64,000 nt of DNA, taken from the NCBI GenBank assembly GCA_002368175.1, contig AP018172.1:3780001-3844000 (forward strand), read 5' to 3'. Numbering within the stretch: the first letter of the stretch is position 1; every line of letters begins with the position of its first letter. Positions 10,047 to 17,093 of the stretch are shown here, in pieces. The notes under the pieces were generated by a model. The model did not search any database. It was not told the origin of the DNA and saw only the letters and a list, made by a program, of their open reading frames with translations. The position numbers were made by a program, and so were the translations under genes. The DNA is from Calothrix sp. NIES-2098. GTDB taxonomy: Bacteria > Cyanobacteriota > Cyanobacteriia > Cyanobacteriales > Nostocaceae.

Positions 10047-10331
10047 ATGGTAGAACGCCCAATTAAAAAATCAGATCGTCAGCCCCAAGCAAATACTGAT
10101 ACTGACGAAAATTTGGATTCTGTGCTTCCTACAGAGTCTAATCCTCAAGGCTCAAAACCAAGTCGTAATCGCTCCTCTGGTAAAGGAAAAAAAGGATCTT
10201 TTCGTGATGAAAGCAAGCAGCAAGTTAGTCCTGCACTAGTGCGTGGCCCGAAACCTGTTAAACCAAAAATCAATGTCAAACCAGATCCTGAAACTGAATC
10301 AGAATCTATCTCTGAAGAATCTCAAGATTAA
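10047..10331 (+). CDS. Small hydrophilic protein of unknown function
   Basis: A 94-residue protein rich in charged residues, Ser and Pro, with no hydrophobic core: a basic middle (NRSSGKGKKGSFRDE), a conserved-looking VSPALVRGPKPVKPK segment and an acidic tail. It is probably intrinsically disordered. The LVRGPKPVKPK stretch gives me the impression of a conserved cyanobacterial family, but I cannot name a function. The stop lies 27 bases before the next start, so the two genes are probably co-transcribed. Confidence 0.65.
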   Translation: MVERPIKKSDRQPQANTDTDENLDSVLPTESNPQGSKPSRNRSSGKGKKGSFRDESKQQVSPALVRGPKPVKPKINVKPDPETESESISEESQD

Positions 10332-10358
10332 TAAGGACGAGCTAAGGAGCCGTAACTA

Positions 10359-10757
10359 ATGAAAACAGATAAGCTGAGAATCAATCAGCTTTCAGATCGT
10401 GCTTACGAGTGGTATACCACCTACTTGCAGGCTATTGATACCAAGAACATTGAAGTATACGGCACTTTCTTAGCAAATGATTGTGTAATGCAATTCAATA
10501 ATAATTGTCCAGTTCCAGGTCAGGCTATTATTTTGCAGGATCTATCTAATTACTGGACTACCTTTGATAACTTGACTCACGATTTACTAAATATTTATGG
10601 TAACGATTCCTCGTTTGCCCTGGAAGCGTTAAATCATTACAAACGCAAGGATGGAAAACTGGTAACACTTTCAGCAGTAGCTTTCACCGATCGCAACTCA
10701 AAAGGCTTGGTAACTTCTATTAGACTTTACACCGATACAACACCTCTGTTTGCATAA
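10359..10757 (+). CDS. SnoaL/NTF2-like protein
   Basis: A 132-residue protein with the alpha+beta cone pattern of NTF2-like proteins: a helix in YEWYTTYLQAIDTKN, then FLANDCVMQFNN, GQAIILQDLSNYW and the strand-rich C-terminal half ending SIRLYTDTTPLF. AAGGAG lies nine bases upstream of the ATG. NTF2 folds serve as isomerases, hydrolases or ligand-binding proteins, and nothing here indicates which. It shares a likely transcript with the disordered protein upstream and ends at a clear terminator. Confidence 0.7.
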   Translation: MKTDKLRINQLSDRAYEWYTTYLQAIDTKNIEVYGTFLANDCVMQFNNNCPVPGQAIILQDLSNYWTTFDNLTHDLLNIYGNDSSFALEALNHYKRKDGKLVTLSAVAFTDRNSKGLVTSIRLYTDTTPLFA

Positions 10758-11202
10758 TCGCAGCTTCAGACTTTAATATCCATATCGTTGATCGTAGACA
10801 GCACGATCGCTTGTACTGGCGGTTTTGTGAGGCGAGTTTAAAGTCTCAAATATTATACCTCATAAAGTGCAACTACAAGATGTAAAGGTAAACCACGGGG
10901 CAGGTGTTGCTATAGAACAGATTATTGCTCATAATCTAGAAGTTTGATTTCTAGGGATGAGTATTACTTTATAAAAAGCGTGAGATTCAATTTTGACCCA
11001 AATAATGAAAACGGCGGGATGCACTATCTCGCCTTTTTTGATGAAAGCTAGCTAATTTAAATTAAACGGCAAAATTTTAGAACATAAATATTTTATTTTG
11101 GTTCAATTAAAAGCCACAAATAACGCTGAAATAATTTTTCTCTATCTTAAAATCAACGGATGTTAAGCCTAAATTCAGATATAAATTCTGAGGAGAATCA
11201 AC
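10758..11202. other. Intergenic region ahead of the peptide locus
   Basis: It holds a terminator at 11013-11039 and the leader region of the first precursor gene. AGGAG lies eight bases before that gene's ATG. I could not fix a promoter. Confidence 0.45.
11013..11039 (+). terminator. Rho-independent terminator
   Basis: GGCGGGAT (11013-11020) pairs with ATCTCGCC (11026-11033), with one G-U pair and a five-base loop, followed by TTTTTT. It separates the NTF2-like gene from the peptide locus. Confidence 0.75.
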
Positions 11203-11442
11203 ATGGAAAAGCATCAGAGAAATTACAAAGGTCATCTAGAAATCAACAGTCTAATTGATGATGCTGTAAATAATGCGATCGCACGACGCAATCAAGGTTT
11301 AGATTCAGAAGATGCTTTGTTAGATGTATCTGATGAAGAAGCGAAAAATGTTGCAGGTGGACTAGCATCTACAACCATCGGTTTGATTGCTAAACCTCCG
11401 ATTATTGTAGGAATCATCGCCATCCCAACTCCAACCATTTAG
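11203..11442 (+). CDS. Candidate RiPP precursor with double-glycine leader
   Basis: A 79-residue peptide with a hydrophilic, acidic leader (residues 1-53) ending DEEAKNVAGG, and a hydrophobic, Cys-free core of 26 residues: LASTTIGLIAKPPIIVGII, then AIPTPTI. The helical leader, GG site and position at the head of the locus point to a modified, exported peptide. The leader is not the Nif11 type of the two precursors downstream, and the core has no Tyr-Gly. The core offers one Ser and several Thr residues. Its modifying enzyme is not certain: the radical SAM enzyme and the kinase/HopA1 pair are both in the locus. AGGAG lies eight bases before the ATG. Confidence 0.7.
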   Translation: MEKHQRNYKGHLEINSLIDDAVNNAIARRNQGLDSEDALLDVSDEEAKNVAGGLASTTIGLIAKPPIIVGIIAIPTPTI

Positions 11443-11474
11443 CCATCAAGATTCTTTTTACTGAAGCGCAATTA

Positions 11475-11912
11475 ATGGAAAACATTGCTGCTGAAAAAAC
11501 TACACTTTGCCCCAGTGCTAGACCAGAACCTGAGAATAGTGTGGTTTTCGGTATTATCAGTGGAACAGTAGCAGAACCCCGTGTAGCTTATCTTAAGCAG
11601 CCCCAAACACTCACGGATGAACTCATAGCCAAAGCTAGCCCAGTTACACCCGCAGAAATTTTTCGCACAGCCTCACCTTGTGCCACAAAAGGCTGCCAAC
11701 ATTTTGATGGACAAGATTGTCGTCTAGCCACGCGCATTGTCGAAAAGTTACCTGCGATCGCAGAGGAATTACCCCCTTGTGCCATACGCAGAGATTGCCG
11801 ATGGTGGCAACAAGAAGGTAAGGCAGCTTGTATGCGTTGTCCTCAGGTAATTACAGATAACTACAATGCCTCTGAACTAGCAACTGAAGTAGCAATGCCA
11901 ACTGCTATTTAA
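11475..11912 (+). CDS. Eight-cysteine protein, putative Fe-S accessory protein
   Basis: A 145-residue soluble protein that I do not recognise by name. Eight cysteines (12, 69, 74, 82, 102, 108, 119, 122) include the blocks CATKGCQHFDGQDC and CAIRRDC...CMRC, a spacing that suits one or two Fe-S clusters or zinc sites. It lies 32 bases after the first precursor and 19 before the first Nif11 precursor, so it is part of the precursor operon. I infer an accessory function for the radical SAM enzyme, perhaps electron delivery or substrate handling, the place PlpY occupies in the Pleurocapsa splicease system. Homology to PlpY was not established. Confidence 0.65.
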   Translation: MENIAAEKTTLCPSARPEPENSVVFGIISGTVAEPRVAYLKQPQTLTDELIAKASPVTPAEIFRTASPCATKGCQHFDGQDCRLATRIVEKLPAIAEELPPCAIRRDCRWWQQEGKAACMRCPQVITDNYNASELATEVAMPTAI

Positions 11913-11931
11913 CTCATCTCAGGAGCAGATT

Positions 11932-12249
11932 ATGTCCTTAGAAAATGTTAGAGCTTTCTACGAAAGACTAGCATCTGATGAAGCTTTTCGTAACCAAATA
12001 CAAAGCGTAGAAAGCAAAGATGCAGGTAGAGAAATTTTGCAAAACGCTGGTTTTGATTTTACCCCAGCAGAATTTGAAGAATATACAGAGCAATTGCTAG
12101 AAACCAATGCAGCCAATGATGATTTAAAAGATTTAAATCCACAAGAATTAGAAGCTGTATTTGGTGGAGCAATACCTGTAATTTTTCCTGGGGTTTTGCC
12201 AATCCTGATGTACGGAGTTGTAATTACCCAAATTCGTTCATTGCTCTAA
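11932..12249 (+). CDS. Nif11-leader precursor with an MYGV core motif
   Basis: A 105-residue precursor. Residues 1-79 are a Nif11-type leader (MSLENVRAFYERLASDEAFR, GFDFTPAEFEEY) ending in VFGG at residues 76-79. The 26-residue core is hydrophobic and carries Met-Tyr-Gly-Val at residues 93-96. Nif11 leaders with an X-Tyr-Gly core next to a radical SAM enzyme are the hallmark of spliceotides, in which a tyramine unit is cut out to leave an alpha-keto-beta-amino acid. That modification is inferred here. CAGGAG lies seven bases before the ATG. The leader is nearly identical to that of the next gene. Confidence 0.88.
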   Translation: MSLENVRAFYERLASDEAFRNQIQSVESKDAGREILQNAGFDFTPAEFEEYTEQLLETNAANDDLKDLNPQELEAVFGGAIPVIFPGVLPILMYGVVITQIRSLL

Positions 12250-12288
12250 TTCTGATAGATAATTTTGGTTTTTCTTAAGGAGAAAATT

Positions 12289-12642
12289 ATGTCTTTAGAG
12301 AACGTCAGAGCATTTTACGAAAAGCTAGCATCTGATGAAGCTTTCCGTAGCCAAATGCAAGCTGTTGAAAGTAAGGATGAATGTAGCCAAGTTGTCAAAA
12401 GTGCTGGCTTTGATTTTACTCAAGAAGAGTTTGAAGAATATACAACTCAATTATTAGAATCAAATGGGGCTGAGGGCGAACTCAAAGACTTAGGTGAAAA
12501 AGAACTAGAAGCTGTTTTTGGTGGCATTCTTGGTCAGCCCATCATCCAGCCTTTATATGGAGTTATTGTGTGGCCTCCGATTAAATGGCCGCCTATTTAT
12601 CCTCAGCCTTTGTATGGAGTTGTCACCACCACTGATATTTGA
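12289..12642 (+). CDS. Nif11-leader precursor with two LYGV core motifs
   Basis: A 117-residue precursor sharing the Nif11 leader of its neighbour up to VFGG (residues 76-79). The 38-residue core is internally repetitive: QPLYGV at 87-92 and again at 106-111, separated by a Trp/Pro-rich segment with two WPPI units. Two Leu-Tyr-Gly sites suggest two splice events per peptide. The start chosen (12289) has AAGGAG seven bases upstream and begins with the same MSLENVRAFYE as its paralog; the eight-codon longer frame lacks support. It is followed by a hairpin before the radical SAM gene. Confidence 0.88.
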   Translation: MSLENVRAFYEKLASDEAFRSQMQAVESKDECSQVVKSAGFDFTQEEFEEYTTQLLESNGAEGELKDLGEKELEAVFGGILGQPIIQPLYGVIVWPPIKWPPIYPQPLYGVVTTTDI

Positions 12643-12666
12643 GGCAACTTAAAAAAAGCTCAATAT

Positions 12667-12694
12667 GGGGAGGAATGAGAATTTACCCCTCCCC
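12667..12694 (+). promoter_or_regulatory. Hairpin between precursor genes and the radical SAM gene
   Basis: GGGGAGG (12667-12673) pairs with CCTCCCC (12688-12694), loop 14 bases. No T-run follows, so it is more likely a partial attenuator or an mRNA-stabilising 3' hairpin than a full terminator. Such a site would keep precursor levels above enzyme levels. Confidence 0.55.
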
Positions 12695-12727
12695 TGATAG
12701 AACAATTGATTAAGGGAGTTTATTCTC

Positions 12728-13984
12728 GTGACCTATCGCAGAATTAGTTATGCGGTTTGGGAAATTACCCTGAAGTGCAATCTTGCTTGTCAGCATTGTG
12801 GTTCTCGCGCTGGCCATACAAGGGCAAAAGAACTCTCTACCGAAGAAGCCCTCGATTTAGTCAGACAAATGGCGGAAGTTGGGATTACAGAAGTAACGAT
12901 AATTGGCGGTGAAGCTTTTCTGCGTCCTGATTGGCTAGAGATTGCCCAAGCAATTACCAAAGCGGGAATGCTTTGCGGTATGACTACCGGGGGCTATGGT
13001 ATTACTCTAGACACAGCCCACAAAATGAAGGAAGCTGGAATTCATGTAGTTTCTGTGTCTGTTGATGGCTTAGAAGCAACACACGATCGCATCCGTGGTA
13101 GACAAGGTTCATGGCATTGGGCGTTTAAAACCATGAGTCACCTTAAGCAAGCGGGTATTCCCTTTGGTTGCAATACACAAATCAATCGCCTATCTGCACC
13201 AGAATTCCCTCGTATTTATGAGTATCTACGCGACGCGGGAATCTTCGCCTGGCAAATTCAATTAACCGTACCGATGGGGAATGCAGCCGATAATAGCGAG
13301 ATTCTGCTGCAACCTTATGAATTACTGGATGTATACCCAATGATTGCACGTGTTGCGCAACGAGCCAAGCAAGAAGGGGTACAGGTACAGCCAGGAAATA
13401 ACATCGGCTACTACGGCCCTTATGAGCGCTTTTTACGAGGCGGCGATGCTTGGACGTTTTGGCAAGGGTGCAGTGCGGGATTGTCTGCTTTAGGAATTGA
13501 AGCCGATGGGGCGATTAAAGGTTGTCCTTCACTGCCAACTACAGCTTACACCGGTGGAAATATCCGCGATCGCTCTTTGCGCAGCATCATCGAAGAAACA
13601 GAAGAACTGCGGTTTAATTTAGGCGCTGGTACTCCTAAGGGCACAGAACATTTGTGGGGTTTCTGCAAAACTTGTGAATTTGCTGAACTATGTCGAGGTG
13701 GTTGCAGTTGGACTGCACACGTCTTTTTTGACAAGCGAGGTAACAATCCCTATTGCCATCATCGCGCCCTCACTCAACAAAAACAAGGCATCCGCGAACG
13801 AGTATTTCTGCAACGTAGTGCTGATGGTAATCCCTTTGATAATGGAGAATTCGCTTTAGTAGAAGAGCCTATTAATGCTCCTTGGCCAGAAAACGATCCG
13901 CTTCACTTTACTGCTGACCGCATTCAATGGCCAGACAGTTGGCAAGAAGAATTATCGCTACCATCTTTAGTGGTTTTGAGTTAA
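12728..13984 (+). CDS. Radical SAM/SPASM peptide-modifying enzyme (splicease candidate)
   Basis: A 418-residue enzyme. The radical SAM motif CNLACQHC (Cys17, Cys21, Cys24) binds the SAM [4Fe-4S] cluster, and GGEAFLRPDW near residue 60 is the GGEP-type SAM contact. A C-terminal SPASM domain (CSAG...CPSLP, then FCKTCEFAELCRGGCSW and YCHHRAL) provides auxiliary cluster ligands. The GTG start has GGGAG ten bases upstream. Its position directly behind two Nif11/X-Tyr-Gly precursors makes a PlpX-type splicease the best assignment; a cyclising or epimerising peptide radical SAM enzyme cannot be excluded from sequence alone. Confidence 0.85.
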   Translation: MTYRRISYAVWEITLKCNLACQHCGSRAGHTRAKELSTEEALDLVRQMAEVGITEVTIIGGEAFLRPDWLEIAQAITKAGMLCGMTTGGYGITLDTAHKMKEAGIHVVSVSVDGLEATHDRIRGRQGSWHWAFKTMSHLKQAGIPFGCNTQINRLSAPEFPRIYEYLRDAGIFAWQIQLTVPMGNAADNSEILLQPYELLDVYPMIARVAQRAKQEGVQVQPGNNIGYYGPYERFLRGGDAWTFWQGCSAGLSALGIEADGAIKGCPSLPTTAYTGGNIRDRSLRSIIEETEELRFNLGAGTPKGTEHLWGFCKTCEFAELCRGGCSWTAHVFFDKRGNNPYCHHRALTQQKQGIRERVFLQRSADGNPFDNGEFALVEEPINAPWPENDPLHFTADRIQWPDSWQEELSLPSLVVLS

Positions 13985-14008
13985 ATCAAGTTCAGCAATC
14001 CCAATCCT

Positions 14009-14203
14009 ATGAATGATAGCTCTACCGATCGTCTGCCTACAACAGATGGCGATCGCTCTCCATCTGAATTAGACTCTCAAGAACCTCTTTTACCTCGTTT
14101 AGCTTGGAACAGCCAAATAGCATATATGCGAGTTGTCTTTAAAGCTAAAAAGGCTTTAGATCGAATCGAAAAAGAAGCAGGGATTTTGAGCATTAACAAA
14201 TAA
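14009..14203 (+). CDS. Small protein behind the radical SAM gene
   Basis: A 64-residue protein with a polar, Ser/Asp-rich first half and a basic amphipathic helix (YMRVVFKAKKALDRIEKEAG). It starts 24 bases after the radical SAM stop; no strong ribosome binding site is visible. It lacks a GG site, so it is unlikely to be a precursor. A small accessory partner of the radical SAM enzyme is possible, but I recognise no family. Confidence 0.5.
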   Translation: MNDSSTDRLPTTDGDRSPSELDSQEPLLPRLAWNSQIAYMRVVFKAKKALDRIEKEAGILSINK

Positions 14204-14231
14204 TTTTTTGAGAAATCTTCAACATTGGTTT

Positions 14232-14429
14232 ATGTCTAGATTAAAAGTTTCCGATTTAAATTCTGCTGGTTCTGAGTTTTTTCAAGATTCTGAGACTTTT
14301 CTCTTAGACTTAAAAGATGATGAACTTTGTATGCAATATGGTGGAATTTTTATTACCACTAACATCAGCGTAATTAATGTTCCTATCTCCGAAGATATTT
14401 TTGCACCGTCTATTTCCTTAATTCGGTGA
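14232..14429 (+). CDS. Double-glycine RiPP precursor, same leader family as the 19-20 kb peptides
   Basis: A 65-residue peptide. The leader (KVSDLNSAGSEFFQDSETFL, then DLKDDELCMQYGG) aligns with the leaders at 19162 and 20026 (HDLRPAGADLFAGSENFM). The GG is at residues 37-38. The 27-residue core holds two Thr and four Ser but no Cys. The first ATG of the frame is used; a TTG eight codons earlier has no ribosome binding site. Tyr-Gly occurs at the GG site itself, hence in the leader, so it is probably not a splice motif. It precedes a terminator and the kinase/HopA1 genes. Confidence 0.7.
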   Translation: MSRLKVSDLNSAGSEFFQDSETFLLDLKDDELCMQYGGIFITTNISVINVPISEDIFAPSISLIR

Positions 14430-14827
14430 TTGAACATTGACAACTGGTTTAGCGGCTATGGTTGTCTCTAACCTTACTTATGTAAAAACCTGCCTACCCA
14501 TAATCTGAAGAATCGCGATCGCTGGACAATACTAAAACAATTATGTTCCAAAAACATAATTCTTCTAGTTGCTTTAACAATAGTTAAATGTCAAACTTTA
14601 AAATATAGCGATCGCATAACCTATGAGCTAATCTCGCAACAGATTACAACTCAACTCAACAACCACACCGAGGTTTTATCACCTTGTTTTCGCTATAGTC
14701 TATCTCTAACAATAAACCCTCACCAACCATGAGGGTTTGTTACTTAATAGAAAAAAATTAATACTATTTGACTTTAAAACGGGTATTTATTTTAAATTTA
14801 AAAAACTTGTTCAGACATTGAAAGCTT
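14430..14827. other. Intergenic region with HIP1 sites and a terminator
   Basis: The region between the precursor and the kinase gene. It contains GCGATCGC octamers near 14515 and 14608 and a terminator at 14714-14738. The AT-rich 14750-14820 segment probably holds the promoter of the kinase/HopA1 operon. Confidence 0.5.
14714..14743 (+). terminator. Terminator between the two halves of the RiPP locus
   Basis: AAACCCTCA (14714-14722) and TGAGGGTTT (14730-14738) form a perfect 9-bp stem with a seven-base loop, followed by a weak T-rich tail. It suggests that the kinase operon is transcribed separately. Confidence 0.65.
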
Positions 14828-15961
14828 ATGAAATTCATTTTAAACTCGGATAATGTTTTCGGTTATCTCATTGAGCAGGGTGTATGTAATCAATCTGACA
14901 CAAGTTCCTGCACGGTAGAACCAGTAACTGCAAAGAATTTTAATTTATTGCTAACTCTTGCAGATAGTCGTAAGCTTCTTATTAAGCAAGAACGACACGA
15001 TCGAGAAGGTAAAACTGCTGGTGAGTTTTTAGCTGAGTGGAGAATTCAAAAGTTTTTACAGCAATTTCCCAGTCTTAATAACTATCAGCATTTTTTGCCA
15101 GAAGTACTGCATTTTGATCTAGACAATTCCATTATTCTCTTCAAATACCTAGACGATTATCAGGATTTAATGGATTTTTACACAAAAGGAAACTCTTTTC
15201 CCGCAGAAATTGCCACAGCAATCGGCACTATCTTAGGCACTATTCATCGTGACACTTTTAACAACCAAGAATATCAAGAATTTTTCTCTAAATCTTCAGA
15301 TAATTTAATGGTTGACCAAGTATCCTATTTAGTGCGGAGATTAGAAAGAGTTGAACCGGAAATTTTTGGCTTGATACCTGATGATGGATTAAAGTTCTTT
15401 GTCCTCTATCAGCGTTATGATAGTTTGGGAGAAGCGATCGCAGAACTAGGTAATGCTGTAATTCCTGCTTGTTTAACCCACAATGACCTGAAACTGAATA
15501 ATATCTTGCTGCAAAAAGATTGGCAGTCTTCCAGCAATAATACAATCCGCTTAATTGATTGGGAACGTTCTGCTTGGGGAGATCCAGCATTTGATTTGGG
15601 AACACTTATTGGTAGCTACGTACAAATCTGGCTAGGTAGCTTAGTCATCAGTAATTCTTTGAGTATGGAAGAATCTCTGCGTTTAGCGATCGCACCTTTA
15701 GAACTACTTCAACCTTCAATTGGCACATTAACCCAAGCTTATTTAACTAGATTTCCAAAAATTGTAGAACACCGCCCCGACTTTTTGCAGCGGGTAGTGC
15801 AATTTACAGGTTTTGCTTTAATTCAACAAATTCAGGCGATGATTCAATATCAAAAATACTTTGGCAATACAGGAATTGCGATGCTTCAGGTTGCCAAAAC
15901 ATTATTATGTCGTCCTGTACAATCAATGCCAACTGTTTTTGGTACTGCGGCTGTTATATAA
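14828..15961 (+). CDS. APH-family kinase, LanK/TvaC-type peptide phosphotransferase
   Basis: A 377-residue protein with the aminoglycoside-phosphotransferase fold. The catalytic loop LTHNDLKLNNILL (about residues 216-228) supplies Asp and Asn, and LIDWERSAWGDPAFDLG (about 242-258) is the metal-binding segment. In class V lanthipeptide (LxmK) and thioamitide (TvaC) pathways, an APH protein phosphorylates Ser/Thr of the precursor and a HopA1 partner eliminates phosphate to give dehydroalanine or dehydrobutyrine. The HopA1 gene follows after 25 bases, so the same role is inferred here. Antibiotic or sugar phosphorylation is the alternative if taken without its context. Confidence 0.8.
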   Translation: MKFILNSDNVFGYLIEQGVCNQSDTSSCTVEPVTAKNFNLLLTLADSRKLLIKQERHDREGKTAGEFLAEWRIQKFLQQFPSLNNYQHFLPEVLHFDLDNSIILFKYLDDYQDLMDFYTKGNSFPAEIATAIGTILGTIHRDTFNNQEYQEFFSKSSDNLMVDQVSYLVRRLERVEPEIFGLIPDDGLKFFVLYQRYDSLGEAIAELGNAVIPACLTHNDLKLNNILLQKDWQSSSNNTIRLIDWERSAWGDPAFDLGTLIGSYVQIWLGSLVISNSLSMEESLRLAIAPLELLQPSIGTLTQAYLTRFPKIVEHRPDFLQRVVQFTGFALIQQIQAMIQYQKYFGNTGIAMLQVAKTLLCRPVQSMPTVFGTAAVI

Positions 15962-15986
15962 ATCATTTCATTGCAACTAAATAATT

Positions 15987-17093
15987 ATGCAATTATTAAA
16001 TTCTCCTCAATCTCAGCTAACTTTAACTGGGCGATTACTGGATGTACTGCAAGATATTGTTCGTAAAATCGAAATTAAATCTGATTTCTCCATTCATCAT
16101 CTAGACTATAAACCTTTAGAATTACCATCTCAAATCATTGAACGGTTTCAAAAAATGCCAACTCAGATGCAGCAGAAATATCTGAGTCTGCAACTGCGGA
16201 GTTTTCTTTATGGAATTTATTACAACGGTTCAATGCGAACTGCGCTAGCACTAAATGGTGAAGGTAATACTTTGCCCCTCGATTTAGAAAATAATACTGT
16301 CTTGGGGATAGATATCAGTTTTTATGAGCAATTACATGAAAGTAATTGTGGAGAAGGTTATTTCGATCCTGGTTGGACTGTAATCAGAGAAGAAATAGAT
16401 GGTACTTTAGCTGTAACTAAAGGTGGTTTGAGGTTACATATTCAACGTAACAAGCATCTTCAAGCTATTGAACAAGCTGCCGTAGTTAACGATTTAGTAG
16501 CTATCCGAATGCCTAAAAACCGGGTGCAAAATGGTTTTTATATGGCAGTTGGCAATCTAGGTTTTCCCGGTCTTACAAATCCTAAAAATTCCCAAGCGAC
16601 TGTACGAATCTATTTCAATTTAACTCCTGAAGGCGCTGTGGAAGTAATGAGAAGCCTGACACAGAGATTAAATGATTTAGCAATTTCTTTTAGTTTTAAG
16701 GTTTTATATAATCCCAAAGATTACGGACGGCACGATTCTGGAGTTTTATACTTTGATAAAAGCGATTATCAAGTAGTTAAGGAAGTTTTAGAGATTGTTT
16801 ATCGAGAAAATAAGTTACATTTTCAGCCGGAAGTTCCCTTATTTACAATGCAGCTTCAACCTGGGTTGGGTTTAGCAGAAGAACCAGACCAAAAGTTTGC
16901 CGAACATGAAAGCTTTGGCATGAATCGCTGCCAAATTGTAGCCAATGGATTACTAGCGGCTTGGTATCAAGGTGATAATTCTCCAGCAGGGCGGATACAA
17001 GCTATCCGTCAGGAATTTTCGCGCTTGGGGATTAATTTGCAGCGTACTTACTTAAATGCTAATTCGGAAGACATCTACCAGTTATTGAACTGA
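15987..17093 (+). CDS. HopA1-family protein, phospho-peptide lyase candidate
   Basis: A 368-residue protein of the T3SS-effector HopA1 family (PF17914), recognised by RSFLYGIYYNGS near residue 72, the middle segment with RIYFNLTPEGAVEVM, and the C-terminal SFGMNRCQIVANGLL. In class V lanthipeptide and thioviridamide clusters this family (LxmY, TvaD) is thought to catalyse elimination of phosphate from Ser/Thr. It is encoded between the kinase and an AKR-like gene whose start overlaps its stop, so the three are translationally linked. HopA1 proteins also occur as plant-pathogen effectors, but the neighbourhood favours peptide dehydration. Confidence 0.82.
   Translation: MQLLNSPQSQLTLTGRLLDVLQDIVRKIEIKSDFSIHHLDYKPLELPSQIIERFQKMPTQMQQKYLSLQLRSFLYGIYYNGSMRTALALNGEGNTLPLDLENNTVLGIDISFYEQLHESNCGEGYFDPGWTVIREEIDGTLAVTKGGLRLHIQRNKHLQAIEQAAVVNDLVAIRMPKNRVQNGFYMAVGNLGFPGLTNPKNSQATVRIYFNLTPEGAVEVMRSLTQRLNDLAISFSFKVLYNPKDYGRHDSGVLYFDKSDYQVVKEVLEIVYRENKLHFQPEVPLFTMQLQPGLGLAEEPDQKFAEHESFGMNRCQIVANGLLAAWYQGDNSPAGRIQAIRQEFSRLGINLQRTYLNANSEDIYQLLN

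Noticed and set aside
14312..14345. Gln-Tyr-Gly in the precursor at 14232 as a splice motif
   Set aside because: The Gly is part of the GG cleavage site, so the motif lies in the leader rather than in the core.
15288..15605. A 105-codon minus-strand frame inside the kinase gene
   Set aside because: It is a shadow of the well-supported kinase on the other strand.
14828..15961. Kinase as an aminoglycoside-resistance gene
   Set aside because: The HopA1 partner directly downstream and precursor peptides around it favour peptide phosphorylation.
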